The notes: generated by a model not told the origin, from the sequence alone. 39,033 nt of DNA from Luminiphilus sp. (GCA_028117185.1 JAOHHD010000014.1:1-39033), one strand, 5' to 3'; shown: positions 17,117 through 26,934, counted from the first letter of the stretch. Made by a program: numbers and translations.

Positions 17117-19903
17117 GTGACCATGGATAAGAATTTTTCACCCGCTGATATCGAGGGGCGCTGGTATGACTATTGGGAGTCCAATGGTTACTTTGCACCA
17201 ACGGGCGAAGGGCCCGCCTTTTGCATCCCCATCCCTCCCCCCAATGTCACCGGCACACTCCACATGGGGCATGGCTTTCAACAAGCCATCATGGACGCAT
17301 TGGTGCGCTATCAGCGGATGCGGGGGCACAACACGCTTTGGCAGGTGGGTACCGATCACGCGGGGATTGCCACGCAAATGGTGGTCGAGCGACAGCTAGA
17401 ATCAGAGGGGTCCTCTCGTGAAGCACTGGGCAGGGAGGCCTTTATTGACCGAGTATGGGATTGGAAAGCGGAATCAGGCGGAGCAATCACGCAGCAATTA
17501 AGGCGATTAGGCACGTCACCGGACTGGAGCCGTGAGCGCTTTACGATGGACCCGGGACTCTCCAAAGCGGTTCAGCGTGTTTTTATCTCGCTATTTGAGG
17601 CGGGGCTCATTTACAGAGGGCATCGCCTCGTCAACTGGGACCCCACCTTTCATACCGCCATTTCTGATTTGGAGGTGGTGCAAGAAGAAGAAGCAGGCTC
17701 TCTGTGGCACCTGCGATACCCTCTGCAGGGCCACGACGGGCACCTGGTGGTGGCAACTACTCGCCCGGAGACCATGCTGGGCGATACGGCGGTTGCAGTA
17801 CATCCCGATGACGAACGTTATCGACACCTGATCGGCAGCCACATCGCGCTGCCACTAACCGACCGTATTATTCCCATCATTGCAGATGACTATGTCGACC
17901 CTGAATTTGGCTCAGGCTGCGTCAAAATCACACCGGCACACGATTTCAATGATTATGCGATGGGAGAGCGTCATCAGCTTCCGAAAATTAATATCCTCAC
18001 GGCCAACGCGGCGATCAACGATGCCGCACCCGAACGATTCAGAGGCATGGATCGTTTCGATGCGAGAAAGGCTGTGGTTGCTGAATTTGAGGCACTGGGA
18101 CTACTCGATAAAATTGAGCCCCACACCCTCAAAGTACCGCGGGGTGATCGTTCGGGCGCTGTCATCGAGCCGTGGCTGACGCCACAGTGGTATGTCGATG
18201 CCAAAAAACTCGCCGCACCTGCTATCGAAGCGGTCGAACAGGGGGCAATCCAATTCGTGCCCAAGCAATGGGAAAACACCTACTTTTCCTGGATGCGCGA
18301 CATTCAAGACTGGTGCATTAGTCGTCAGCTGTGGTGGGGGCATCGCATACCGGCATGGTACGACGAAGCAGGAAACGTCTATGTGGGTGATGCTGAAGCC
18401 GAGATGCGTAAAAAGCATCAACTGCCTGACTCCATGATCCTGCGGCAAGATGAAGACGTCCTCGACACTTGGTTTTCTTCTGCGCTGTGGACATTTTCGA
18501 CCCTCGGCTGGCCAGAGAACACCGATGATCTCAAAACGTTCCACCCCGCATCGGTACTGGTAACTGGCTTTGACATTATTTTCTTTTGGGTGGCGCGGAT
18601 GATCATGATGTCGCTACATTTCATGAAGGAAGTGCCCTTTCACACTGTTTATGTCCATGGATTAGTGCGCGACGGTGAAGGGCAGAAGATGTCTAAATCC
18701 AAAGGCAATGTATTAGACCCCATCGATCTGATCGATGGCATATCCCTGGACGCACTAGTAGCGAAGCGAACTGCCAACCTGATGCAGCCGCAACTAGCCG
18801 CTAAGATTGATAAAGCCACCCGTAAACAATTTCCAGATGGCATTCTGGGCTATGGCACCGACGCACTGCGTTATACGTTTTACTCTCTCGCCTCAACGGG
18901 AAGGGACATCAAATTCGATATCGGACGAATCGAAGGCTATCGCAATTTCTGTAACAAGATCTGGAATGCGTCCCGATACGTCTTGAGTCATGCCGAGGGT
19001 CACGACCTCCTATCTGAAAGAGGTGAAGACTCACTCGCAGATCGCTGGATCAAAAGCAGAATGGCATCGACCTTGAGGGCAGTCGATAGCGCCTACGCTC
19101 AGTATCGATTTGATCTCGCATCGCAAGCGCTATACGACTTTGTATGGAATGAATTCTGCGACTGGTATCTCGAGCTCTCTAAACCCGTACTGTGGGACGA
19201 AGATACCAACGCGATTGCGGCACTCGGAACACGGCAGACACTCATCTCAGTACTGGAACAATCGCTTCGTATGCTGCACCCCTTTATGCCTTATCTGACC
19301 GAAGAGATTTGGCAGAGCGTTAGCCCACTCGCCGGCACGAATACCGATGCACATGGCGACAGTATTATGCTGGCTCCCTGGCCCCGTTACAGCGCGGAGC
19401 AAATCGATGAGGAGTCAGAAAATGAGATTGAGTGGCTGAAAAAAATGATCATTGCGATCCGCACGATTCGTGCAGAAGCCAATATCCCGCCATCAACTGA
19501 GCTGACTGTGTTAGTGAGCCACGCATCTGAACTCGACAAAGCGCGCTTAACCCTCAACGCAGCGTATCTCACTAAACTGGCAAAAGTGAGCCGGTTGAGC
19601 ACCCTCGCACCAGATGAGGAGCCTCCTCCCAGCCTCATGGCGCTCTGTGGCGAACTTGAAATTCGAGTCCCCATGGCGGGGGTCATTGATATCGAGCAGG
19701 AGCTGTTGCGGCTGGAAAAGGAGATCACCAAGCACGAGTCTGAGCTGTCTCGACTCGAGGGAAAGCTCAATAATCAGGCCTTTGTCGAACGAGCCCCCGC
19801 CGAAGTCGTGATCGCCGAGCGTCAGAAGCAAGAGCAAGCCGCATCATCAATTGCCACGCTGAAACGACAAAGATCGCAAATAGAGGTATTGCGTTCCGCC
19901 TAA
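17117..19903 (+). CDS. valS: Valyl-tRNA synthetase
   Basis: Class I synthetase of 928 residues charging tRNA-Val. The HIGH-type motif HMGH is at 49-52, the KMSKS motif at 524-528, and the CP1 editing domain between them includes [19 protein letters not shown]. The tRNA-binding helical domain follows, and the last roughly 65 residues form the ValS coiled coil ([20 protein letters not shown]). The start may be GTG 17117 or ATG 17123 two codons later; GAGG at 17101-17104 is closer to the former. Last gene of the pepA-holC-valS run. Confidence 0.96.
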   Translation: MTMDKNFSPADIEGRWYDYWESNGYFAPTGEGPAFCIPIPPPNVTGTLHMGHGFQQAIMDALVRYQRMRGHNTLWQVGTDHAGIATQMVVERQLESEGSSREALGREAFIDRVWDWKAESGGAITQQLRRLGTSPDWSRERFTMDPGLSKAVQRVFISLFEAGLIYRGHRLVNWDPTFHTAISDLEVVQEEEAGSLWHLRYPLQGHDGHLVVATTRPETMLGDTAVAVHPDDERYRHLIGSHIALPLTDRIIPIIADDYVDPEFGSGCVKITPAHDFNDYAMGERHQLPKINILTANAAINDAAPERFRGMDRFDARKAVVAEFEALGLLDKIEPHTLKVPRGDRSGAVIEPWLTPQWYVDAKKLAAPAIEAVEQGAIQFVPKQWENTYFSWMRDIQDWCISRQLWWGHRIPAWYDEAGNVYVGDAEAEMRKKHQLPDSMILRQDEDVLDTWFSSALWTFSTLGWPENTDDLKTFHPASVLVTGFDIIFFWVARMIMMSLHFMKEVPFHTVYVHGLVRDGEGQKMSKSKGNVLDPIDLIDGISLDALVAKRTANLMQPQLAAKIDKATRKQFPDGILGYGTDALRYTFYSLASTGRDIKFDIGRIEGYRNFCNKIWNASRYVLSHAEGHDLLSERGEDSLADRWIKSRMASTLRAVDSAYAQYRFDLASQALYDFVWNEFCDWYLELSKPVLWDEDTNAIAALGTRQTLISVLEQSLRMLHPFMPYLTEEIWQSVSPLAGTNTDAHGDSIMLAPWPRYSAEQIDEESENEIEWLKKMIIAIRTIRAEANIPPSTELTVLVSHASELDKARLTLNAAYLTKLAKVSRLSTLAPDEEPPPSLMALCGELEIRVPMAGVIDIEQELLRLEKEITKHESELSRLEGKLNNQAFVERAPAEVVIAERQKQEQAASSIATLKRQRSQIEVLRSA

Positions 19904-19953
19904 AGCCCTGATAAGACTACATACAATAATAATAGTAATGCGGTGGAATTGTT

Positions 19954-20166
19954 ATGTCAGACCGCCAGGTGGGAACCGTCAAGTGGTTCAACAATGCCAA
20001 GGGCTTTGGTTTCATTACCATGGCCGATCGCCCAGACGATATCTTTGTGCACTTTAGGGCGATTCAAGGCGATGGCTATCGCAGCCTGAACGAAGGGCAG
20101 GAAGTGGAGTTCGCTCTAGTCGATGGCCCTAAAGGTTTGCAAGCCGAGGAAGTCACCAAACGCTGA
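19954..20166 (+). CDS. CspA-family cold-shock protein
   Basis: Single cold-shock domain protein of 70 residues that binds single-stranded RNA/DNA. RNP1 (KGFGFI) is at 16-21 and RNP2 (DIFVHF) at 29-34, both intact. The C-terminus KGLQAEEVT is typical. The upstream space is only 50 bases and lacks the long 5' leader of cold-inducible cspA, so it may be one of the constitutive paralogues. Ribosome-binding site GGTGGA just upstream. Confidence 0.93.
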   Translation: MSDRQVGTVKWFNNAKGFGFITMADRPDDIFVHFRAIQGDGYRSLNEGQEVEFALVDGPKGLQAEEVTKR

Positions 20167-20223
20167 TACCCTAGTGTCGGTAGGTTTGTTAAGCTCGCGC
20201 TCCCGGTGAATGCGAGAAGCCCT

Positions 20224-20916
20224 ATGTCAACCTCGAAACCCTCTGTTGCACGCCCAACCAAGGCGGCATCTGCCCGTCAAAAAAAATCACAACTAGCTGC
20301 CGTCAGGGCTAAAAATGTGCGTCGCTTTCGGGGTGTCGCCATGCCTTACGCAAGTCATGCGTGCATCCGTGCCGTGAAGCGAGCAGGTCACGAACCCAGC
20401 ATCCACGGCACCAAACTGTGGAAATCGAGCTGCCTCATCATTGATTACCTCAAAAAAAATACGCCTAAGCGTCGGCAAACCATACTTGATGCTGGCTGCG
20501 GATGGGGCATCACTGGGATTTGGTGTGCGCAGCAATGGGGCTCAGAGGTCGTCTCGATGGACGCGGATCCCGCTGTATTCCCGTATCTCGATGCTGTCGC
20601 GGCGCTCAATGGGGTTTCCACCACTCCCTGGGTGCAGCGCTTTGAAAAGGTGCAGAAGAAAGACCTCAAGCAAACTGATATTTTGTTCGGTGGCGATATT
20701 TGCTTCTGGGACGAACTCGTTAAGCCAGTAGGCACCATGATCGACCGAGCGATCGACGCAGGTGTCGGCACCATTGTGATCGGAGATCCCGAGCGACCCA
20801 CCTTTCACAGAATGGCCGAAAAAGTGATTCAAAAACACGGCGGCGAGTTACTGAACTGGCGGCTCACGGGATCAGTGAAAGCAACTGGCGCTTTACTTGT
20901 GATTCACAACGACTGA
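20224..20916 (+). CDS. Class I SAM-dependent methyltransferase
   Basis: Methyltransferase of about 230 residues. SAM motif I DAGCGWG is at about 89-95, the ribose-binding acid in VVSMDADP at about 113, and a later GGDICFWDEL block suits the post-II region of the methyltransferase-16/ETFB-KMT-like group. The first 37 residues are rich in Lys and Arg (ARQKKSQLAAVRAKNVRRFRG), which may contact nucleic acid or ribosome. Start ATG 20224 preferred; a GTG at 20206 would add six residues. The substrate is not identifiable. It ends directly against the convergent TPR gene, with no spacer. Confidence 0.7.
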   Translation: MSTSKPSVARPTKAASARQKKSQLAAVRAKNVRRFRGVAMPYASHACIRAVKRAGHEPSIHGTKLWKSSCLIIDYLKKNTPKRRQTILDAGCGWGITGIWCAQQWGSEVVSMDADPAVFPYLDAVAALNGVSTTPWVQRFEKVQKKDLKQTDILFGGDICFWDELVKPVGTMIDRAIDAGVGTIVIGDPERPTFHRMAEKVIQKHGGELLNWRLTGSVKATGALLVIHND

Positions 20917-22125
20917 TCACTGCGTCGACACGACATCCATTGCCAACGGGCTTAACGCCACAGGCTCCACACAATCATGCAAAGCAGGCCGAAAAGCGGT
21001 GTCGCGCAGCACTCGTTTAAGCTTGGCGGCGGCACGGTCATCAGTGGCAGGATTGGAGACGGCAACCAAAACATTCTTGGCGACACCGCGATCCGTTACC
21101 GAGAGTGTCAGCTGAGCCTCAGATGACCCGGGCATGAAAGCCATAAGCCGTTTCAAAGCGGGGTATTCTGGGAGCGCTCCAGGTTTTTCGAACCGATCGG
21201 GCTGTAGCCGGCAAGCCTGCTCATAAAGCGCCATCGCCCGGGTCTTTTGCCGATAAAACCAGAGCCAATCGGCAAGCGCTGAGAGCCCGTCATGTTGATC
21301 AGGCGAGACACTCAACAATCGTTCAAACACATCCTCCCCTTTACGCACTAATCGTCTTTGCAGGGCCTCGAGGCGTGGCTCTCGCTCTAACGAACCCCAT
21401 TCCGGGTCCGAAAAAGCAGACTCAAACCGCTGATCGTCAACGAGCACATCCAACTTAAACTCAAGCACATAATAGAAACCCGCTAGGCGAAACGTAAACG
21501 GTTGGCACCATTCGCTCCTCACCGAAGGGTCTTGGCATACCGCCGCAGTCATGGCGTCAAATCGGTCGTGAAACTGCAGTAACTCGCGGCCTCGCGGACC
21601 CCATCCAACATCCATCAATACATCTAAGGTGACGTCAAAAAATTCTAATGCCGCCTTGAGCTCACCCTCTTCGAATGGCGGCAATCCTGACCCGAGCAAT
21701 CGGAACTGATAAGCCGCCCTTTCCTCTAGCGCTTCACGGTCACCAGATTCCAGATACAGGGCGATCAGGCCCCTCAAAATGGGTAATTGCTGATCCCCAT
21801 ACAGACCATTGTTAACCCGAACGTTGTGCAACGCTCGATCATAAAAGTCCGCCGCGCGAGACAGGTCACCCAACGCTGATGCGATGGCCGCAACCTCTAC
21901 CATTAACGGCGCCAGCGCGGGGTGATAAGGCCCCAAGACTTGCTCACGTTCGCGCAAAATTGCCTCAGCCGCGGCCAGATCCGCCCTCCTGCTCAGATCA
22001 GGCGACACCTCCTCAATCCGATTGTCTGTGGTATCAAGTAACTGCACAAACAGCCCGAAGGGCACCGGCGTGTCGGCTAAAGTCATGTTGCCCAAAAACA
22101 ACATCAGGAACATCAGGTATTTCAA
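20917..22125 (-). CDS. Periplasmic TPR protein with TonB-C-like end
   Basis: Protein of 402 residues with a signal peptide (YLMFLMLFLGNMTLA, likely cleaved after residue 17). Helical repeats compatible with tetratricopeptides lie at about 50-150 (AEAILREREQVLGPYHPAL, AADFYDRALHNV) and 280-312 (ADWLWFYRQKTRAMALYEQA). The last roughly 65 residues (TLSVTDRGVAKNVLVAVSNP through RDTAFRPAL) resemble the beta-alpha-beta C-terminal domain of TonB. It has no N-terminal anchor or Pro-rich linker, so it is unlikely to be a TonB energy transducer itself. Function unknown; divergent from a LysR gene. Confidence 0.65.
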   Translation of the reverse strand: MKYLMFLMLFLGNMTLADTPVPFGLFVQLLDTTDNRIEEVSPDLSRRADLAAAEAILREREQVLGPYHPALAPLMVEVAAIASALGDLSRAADFYDRALHNVRVNNGLYGDQQLPILRGLIALYLESGDREALEERAAYQFRLLGSGLPPFEEGELKAALEFFDVTLDVLMDVGWGPRGRELLQFHDRFDAMTAAVCQDPSVRSEWCQPFTFRLAGFYYVLEFKLDVLVDDQRFESAFSDPEWGSLEREPRLEALQRRLVRKGEDVFERLLSVSPDQHDGLSALADWLWFYRQKTRAMALYEQACRLQPDRFEKPGALPEYPALKRLMAFMPGSSEAQLTLSVTDRGVAKNVLVAVSNPATDDRAAAKLKRVLRDTAFRPALHDCVEPVALSPLAMDVVSTQ

Positions 22126-22163
22126 AGCGCACCAGTTTGGGGGATTCGGTGGGGAATATAGCG

Positions 22164-22191
22164 AAAAAAAAAACCGCCGAGAGATCGGCGG
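22164..22191 (-). terminator. Intrinsic terminator on the minus strand
   Basis: Read on the minus strand, CCGCCGA (22191-22185) pairs perfectly with TCGGCGG (22180-22174) around a 4-base loop and is followed at once by ten T residues (22173-22164). This is a textbook Rho-independent terminator. It lies 39 bases upstream of the TPR gene start, and no minus-strand gene is nearby to its right, so it must end a short untranslated transcript or act as an attenuator. Confidence 0.8.
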
Positions 22192-22285
22192 ACAAAAGGT
22201 TTACGGACTCTGGTCGCGACACGCTCTAGGAGGGAGCTTAGCGCGCTACATAAAACCTGTGATAAATCATGAATCAGCTGTATCA
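22164..22285 (-). ncRNA. Candidate small RNA or attenuated leader
   Basis: The terminator at 22164-22191 implies transcription on the minus strand through the preceding roughly 100 bases. A weak promoter with TTGGAT (minus, about 22318) and a TAATGAT-like -10 would start a transcript near 22,280 and end it at the T-tract. The interval contains CUCCCUCC, which could pair with Shine-Dalgarno sequences, and a short open frame starting with an ATG near 22,289. Which of sRNA, leader peptide or attenuator applies cannot be decided; the 5' boundary is a guess. Confidence 0.3.
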
Positions 22286-22342
22286 TTACTACTAATGTAT
22301 TTTTTTGATCCAACGTAGTCCCCAACGTTATAAGAGAGCCTA

Positions 22343-23284
22343 ATGAACCTCAGTCGCCTGGCAAAAATCGATCTTAACCTATTGGTAGCACTACATATTC
22401 TACTCGAAGAAGGCAGCGTCTCAAGAGCCGCCAGTAAGTTGTCTATTACCCAACCCGCGATGTCAAAAACGCTGGGACGGCTGCGGGAGACCTTTGATGA
22501 CCCACTGTTTGTCCGCAGTAAAAGAGGCGTACAACCTACGCCTCGCGCGCTCGGACTAGCGGCGGAATTAAAGGCCACGCTGGAACAAATCGACGGCCTA
22601 CTGGACGCCGGAGAGTTTCTGCCTGCCGCCTACAAAGGCGAAATTACGCTGGCAATCTCTGAATATGTGGGCTTTACACTGTTACCGCCTCTCTCTGCTA
22701 GGCTGCAATCAAGTGCGCCGAGACTGCGACTGCGAACCATCACCAGAGCAGAGCGACAGCTGGATCAGCTGGCGAGCGGAGAACTCGACTTCGCTATCCA
22801 AATACAGAGAGAGGACTACGCACCAGAATTTTCCGTTTCACCTTTGGCAGATTCTCCGCTAGCGATATTCGTGCGGCAAGATCACCCCCTAGTCCAGCTG
22901 ACGCTCACCAAAGAATTGATCCGCCAGTATTCGCAGGTTGCGCTCTATGTTGCCGACCGAGAGGAACTGATTGGAGGACAGGTATTGGCAAGAGGGCTAT
23001 TTGAGAGTGAAAAGGGCATTTTAGAAACCTCTCACCTCTTAACCGCCTTTGAGATTCTCAAAGAAACTGATTATCTTCTGATCTGCCCCGCCTATCTTGC
23101 TCGCAACGAGGGCGCCACGCGTGACATTGTGGCGCTGACGTTACCAGTTGACCTGACCTTTAGTGTTCAGTATTCACTCATTGCGCATCGGCGAACCGAT
23201 CACTCCCCGATGCATCGATGGCTCTGGCAGGAAATTATTGATACGGTTCAAGCGATGCGGTTTCGCACAGTCCATCGCGGATAA
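22343..23284 (+). CDS. LysR-type transcriptional regulator
   Basis: LTTR of 313 residues. The N-terminal winged helix-turn-helix is clear (LNLLVALHILLEEGSVSRAA, then ITQPAMSKTLGRLRETFDDPLFVR), and the effector domain from about residue 90 begins GEITLAISEYVGFTLLPPL. The N-terminus resembles the NodD/LeuO-like branch. LTTRs often control a divergent neighbour, here the TPR protein gene, but the effector is unknown. ATG start with GAGAG upstream. Confidence 0.92.
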   Translation: MNLSRLAKIDLNLLVALHILLEEGSVSRAASKLSITQPAMSKTLGRLRETFDDPLFVRSKRGVQPTPRALGLAAELKATLEQIDGLLDAGEFLPAAYKGEITLAISEYVGFTLLPPLSARLQSSAPRLRLRTITRAERQLDQLASGELDFAIQIQREDYAPEFSVSPLADSPLAIFVRQDHPLVQLTLTKELIRQYSQVALYVADREELIGGQVLARGLFESEKGILETSHLLTAFEILKETDYLLICPAYLARNEGATRDIVALTLPVDLTFSVQYSLIAHRRTDHSPMHRWLWQEIIDTVQAMRFRTVHRG

Positions 23285-23309
23285 GCTATCGACTGACTGA
23301 CAATGCGTG

Positions 23310-23328
23310 GCACAAATTGTGCGATAAT
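23310..23328 (+). promoter_or_regulatory. tatD promoter with overlapping palindrome
   Basis: An extended -10, TGC then GATAAT (23323-23328), lies 28 bases before the tatD ATG. It abuts a perfect inverted repeat GCACAA-A-TTGTGC (23310-23322), an operator-like 13-mer. A regulator binding there would block the promoter. No matching -35 is obvious. Confidence 0.35.
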
Positions 23329-23355
23329 TAACCTTGATAACTTGTGTTGCCCCCA

Positions 23356-24159
23356 ATGAACTCATCTACGCGCCGCGCCATACCGCAGTTTGACACGCCT
23401 ATCGTTGAAACCCATTGCCATCTCGACTATCTCGCTGATGAGGCGTTAGAAGACGCGCTCCAGGCGGCGGCGGATGTGGGCATTGAGCGCGTTGTCACCA
23501 TTGCCGTGTCAGCAGACAACCTCGATACGGTGCGGCGGATTGCTGCCAATTACGATCAAGTCTGGTGCACACAGGGTATCCACCCCCACGAAACCGACAG
23601 CTGGAATGATGAGCTCAGCCTGCGCGTCAGAGAGGGCTGTGGCAACACAAAGGTCGTGGCGATTGGCGAAATTGGCCTCGACTATCACTATGATCACGCC
23701 GATCGCCGCGCCCAGGCGGCGGCGTTTGACGCGCAGCTAAACATTGCGTCAGAGGTCGCCTTGCCCGTGGTCATCCACACCCGCGAAGCGGATGAGGACA
23801 CCCGTGCCATCTTGGCGAACCATAGCCAGACACTGAGTCATAAGGGGGTTATCCATAGCTTCACGAGCTCACTATCACTCGCCGAATTCTGCCTAGATGA
23901 GGGATTCATGCTGGGATTCAACGGCATTATCACCTTTCGCAATGCCGATAATGTCCGTGCCGTCGCTGATGCAACGCCCACCGACCGCATCGTCCTAGAA
24001 ACCGATGCCCCTTATCTCACCCCCGTGCCCTATCGCGGACAACCCAATGAACCACGCTATTTGCCCTTTATTGCTGAAACGTTAGCTAGCATCAAAAACC
24101 TCGATACCGAAGTGTTTCTTGAACACGCAAGACGCAACAGTTACCAGCTGTTTTTTTAG
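23356..24159 (+). CDS. TatD family metal-dependent deoxyribonuclease
   Basis: TatD-type hydrolase of 267 residues with a TIM-barrel metallo-dependent fold. Metal ligands are visible: ETHCHLD (His20, His22), GEIGLDYHYD, VIHTREAD, IHSFTSS and LETDAPYL. The family includes TatD, YcfH and YjjV, which act as 3'-5' DNA/RNA exonucleases; I cannot say which subgroup this is. I start at ATG 23356; a GTG at 23344 would add four residues. It is three bases upstream of rapA, so the two may be co-transcribed. Confidence 0.9.
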   Translation: MNSSTRRAIPQFDTPIVETHCHLDYLADEALEDALQAAADVGIERVVTIAVSADNLDTVRRIAANYDQVWCTQGIHPHETDSWNDELSLRVREGCGNTKVVAIGEIGLDYHYDHADRRAQAAAFDAQLNIASEVALPVVIHTREADEDTRAILANHSQTLSHKGVIHSFTSSLSLAEFCLDEGFMLGFNGIITFRNADNVRAVADATPTDRIVLETDAPYLTPVPYRGQPNEPRYLPFIAETLASIKNLDTEVFLEHARRNSYQLFF

Positions 24160-24162
24160 ACG

Positions 24163-26913
24163 ATGACCGACATTTTTATTCCCGGACAACGATGGGTTAG
24201 TCATGCCGATAGCACTCTTGGCCTAGGCATTGTCACGAATGCAGATACCCGCCGCGTCACACTGCACTTTCCTGCTGTTGAAGAGGAGCGCGTCTACGCC
24301 ACTGACCGCGCACCATTGACACGACTGCTCCTAAAAACCGGCGATCAATTGATTCGCATGGACGGCACCTCGCTGATCGTAGTGACCGCAGAACAGCATG
24401 CAGGCGTCATGGTTTACGCCGCGGAGGATGAACAGGGTGCGCTCTGCCAAGTTAATGAAGCTGAGCTTGATGCCCATATCGAACTCAACACACCGGTCGA
24501 GCGACTCCTCAACAGTCAGCTGGGCAAGCCGGCCGACTTTGGCTTACGGCAAACGACGCTAGAACATAGCGCCTCGGCTGATGGATTCGGTCTGCGCGGC
24601 TTATTGGGCGCTCGCACCACCCTCCTCTCTCACCAACTCTACGTGGCCGCCACAGTTGGCGCCCGATTTGCACCGAGAGTCCTACTGGCTGATGAAGTCG
24701 GGTTGGGTAAGACGATTGAAGCCGGCCTCATTGTCAGCCAGCAACTCCTGCGTCAGCGCGCACAGCGCGTGCTCATTCTCACACCCGAAACGTTGACTCA
24801 TCAATGGCTCATTGAGATGCAAAGGCGCTTCCACTTGTCCTTCTCATTATTGAATGCCGCAAGACTCGAGGACACTGATCCCAGTGAGGAATTCTCTGAA
24901 TCACCACTGGTACTATCTCCGATCAATCTTTTTGAATCTGACCCAACGCTTCAGGAATGTGTTCGGCAAGTTGAATGGGACATGGTAGTGATTGATGAGG
25001 CCCACCACATCACCGGCCTCAGTCATCCTCGCTCCAACCTGGGCGAGTTTATACACGCACTCTCACAGCAGACTCGAGGGCTACTGCTATTGACCGCAAC
25101 GCCCGAGCAGGCCGGCCTTGAAAGCCATTTCGAACGGCTACAACTTATCGACCCGGCAAGGTTCAATCATTTTCAGCAGTTCGAACGAGAGCAAACGCAA
25201 TTTGCTGCCTGGAACCAAGCGATCGAAAAACTCGAACAGGGTCTGCCCTGCGATCTACCAGCCGACATCGACACTGATGCCGAACCAGCTGAGCAGATTC
25301 AACAAATGTTAGATCGCTACGGCACTGGCCGAGTGCTGTATCGCAATACACGCCAAGGCATTTCTGGCTTCCCCAGTCGGCATCATCAGTGTTATCTCCT
25401 GTCAGTACCTGAGCGCTATGTCACCGATGCGAACCAGCTCCATCCAGAGACGCTCTACCCTGAGGCACAGTGGATTGAAGAGGACCCGCGGGTCGCTTGG
25501 CTTCAAGAACAGCTGAAGCAACTCCGACCCCATAAAGTACTTGTGATTTGTGCCGACAAGCACACGGCCATGGGCCTTGAACATCATCTTCACTTAAAGG
25601 CTGGCGTCCGATGCGCCGCATTTCATGAAGACCTCAGCCTGGTTGAACGTGATCGAGCCGCAGCCTATTTTGCCGAAGAATCAGGCGGCGCCCAGGCGCT
25701 TATCTGCTCTGAAATTGGCAGTGAGGGGCGAAACTTTCAGTTCGCCAAACACCTCATCTGTTTTGATTTACCAAAGCATCCCGACTTACTAGAGCAACGT
25801 ATTGGGCGACTCGATCGCATCGGCCAGGGCAGCGATATCTATTTACACCTCCCTATTCTGAAGCATACCGGGCAGGAGGTGGTTTACAGATGGCTCGATG
25901 AAGGCCTGAACGCCTTCAATGCCACTTGCTCCGTGGGTCACCAGTTATATTCGGAGTTTGCTGGCCCCTTAGCCGCTGCAATTCAGGACGCTAGTGGGCT
26001 CGAGGATCTGATCAAGGCAACGCGTCAGCGTCGACAAGACCTTCTCCAAGAATCTGAGCAAGGACGTGATCGCCTACTGGAGCGCAACTCCCACGACACA
26101 CAGCGCGGTGCAGCGATTATTGCCTCACTCGAAGAGCGAGAATCTTCAGAAACATTGCACGCTTTTTGCGAAATACTGTTTGATCGTGTTGGTATTGATC
26201 AAGATTATCTGGACGAGCAGCTGACCGTCATCAAACCCACTGAAAATTTGGTCACTGGACAACTACCCGGATTGGACGAGAATGGCGCCACAGCCACCTA
26301 TCACCGCAACACCGCATTGAGTCGCGACGACGTTATCTTCCTGACATGGGAGCATCCCATCGTCATGGAATCTATGGCCACGTTGCTCAGCAGTGATATT
26401 GGCAAAGCCAGTATCGGCACCTTCAAGCACCGAGGCGTTCCAGCGGGCACCGTGCTCTTAGAGGCACTCTATCGTGTTGAATGTCTCGCACCCCGATATT
26501 TAGAGACAGGGCAATTTATCGACCAAGCACCCTTGCGAATGTTGCTAACCGTCGAAGGCAAAGAAGTCGGCGATCGACTGTCGTCGTCATTCCTCGCGGA
26601 GCATCTACAAAACGTAGCGACAGCTACCAGCGCCGCTGCGCTGAGCAAACTCCGCCCAACACTTGAATTGCTGTTCCCCGTGCTGGATGCAGCCGCGGTC
26701 AAAACGGTCATCGATCGACGCGAGCATGCGGTTGAGCACGCTAGACAAACACTCAATGCAGAGTGGGATCGGTTGCAGTACCTGCAATCCGTCAACCCCG
26801 CTATTCGGGAAGAAGAAGTGTTGGCCATGGCCCAGCATCGTGACGCCTGCTGTGAAGCCCTCTCGCAAGCGCAGCCAGTGCTGGAAGGTTTGCGCGTCTG
26901 TATCGCGGTCTAG
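24163..26913 (+). CDS. rapA: RNA polymerase recycling ATPase RapA
   Basis: SWI2/SNF2-type ATPase of 916 residues (E. coli RapA is 968) that binds core RNA polymerase and helps its recycling. The N-terminal Tudor-like part (FIPGQRWVSHADSTLGLGIV) is followed by Walker A DEVGLGKT at 177-184, the DEAH box at 278-281, and motif VI QRIGRLDRIGQ near 550. The RapA-specific C-terminal domain follows. Its last codons and stop lie inside a perfect hairpin (26896-26927). Confidence 0.95.
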   Translation: MTDIFIPGQRWVSHADSTLGLGIVTNADTRRVTLHFPAVEEERVYATDRAPLTRLLLKTGDQLIRMDGTSLIVVTAEQHAGVMVYAAEDEQGALCQVNEAELDAHIELNTPVERLLNSQLGKPADFGLRQTTLEHSASADGFGLRGLLGARTTLLSHQLYVAATVGARFAPRVLLADEVGLGKTIEAGLIVSQQLLRQRAQRVLILTPETLTHQWLIEMQRRFHLSFSLLNAARLEDTDPSEEFSESPLVLSPINLFESDPTLQECVRQVEWDMVVIDEAHHITGLSHPRSNLGEFIHALSQQTRGLLLLTATPEQAGLESHFERLQLIDPARFNHFQQFEREQTQFAAWNQAIEKLEQGLPCDLPADIDTDAEPAEQIQQMLDRYGTGRVLYRNTRQGISGFPSRHHQCYLLSVPERYVTDANQLHPETLYPEAQWIEEDPRVAWLQEQLKQLRPHKVLVICADKHTAMGLEHHLHLKAGVRCAAFHEDLSLVERDRAAAYFAEESGGAQALICSEIGSEGRNFQFAKHLICFDLPKHPDLLEQRIGRLDRIGQGSDIYLHLPILKHTGQEVVYRWLDEGLNAFNATCSVGHQLYSEFAGPLAAAIQDASGLEDLIKATRQRRQDLLQESEQGRDRLLERNSHDTQRGAAIIASLEERESSETLHAFCEILFDRVGIDQDYLDEQLTVIKPTENLVTGQLPGLDENGATATYHRNTALSRDDVIFLTWEHPIVMESMATLLSSDIGKASIGTFKHRGVPAGTVLLEALYRVECLAPRYLETGQFIDQAPLRMLLTVEGKEVGDRLSSSFLAEHLQNVATATSAAALSKLRPTLELLFPVLDAAAVKTVIDRREHAVEHARQTLNAEWDRLQYLQSVNPAIREEEVLAMAQHRDACCEALSQAQPVLEGLRVCIAV

Positions 26914-26927
26914 ACTGCGATACAGAC
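26896..26927. terminator. Hairpin spanning the rapA stop codon
   Basis: GTCTGTATCGC (26896-26906) and GCGATACAGAC (26917-26927) are perfect 11-base inverted repeats; the intervening ten bases contain a further GTC-TA-GAC, so the stem can extend almost completely. It includes the final rapA codons and its TAG (26911-26913) and ends seven bases before the stop of the convergent DUF3604 gene. Symmetry and position suit a bidirectional terminator, though neither side has a strong U-tract. Confidence 0.6.
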
Positions 26928-26934
26928 TGCTGGA

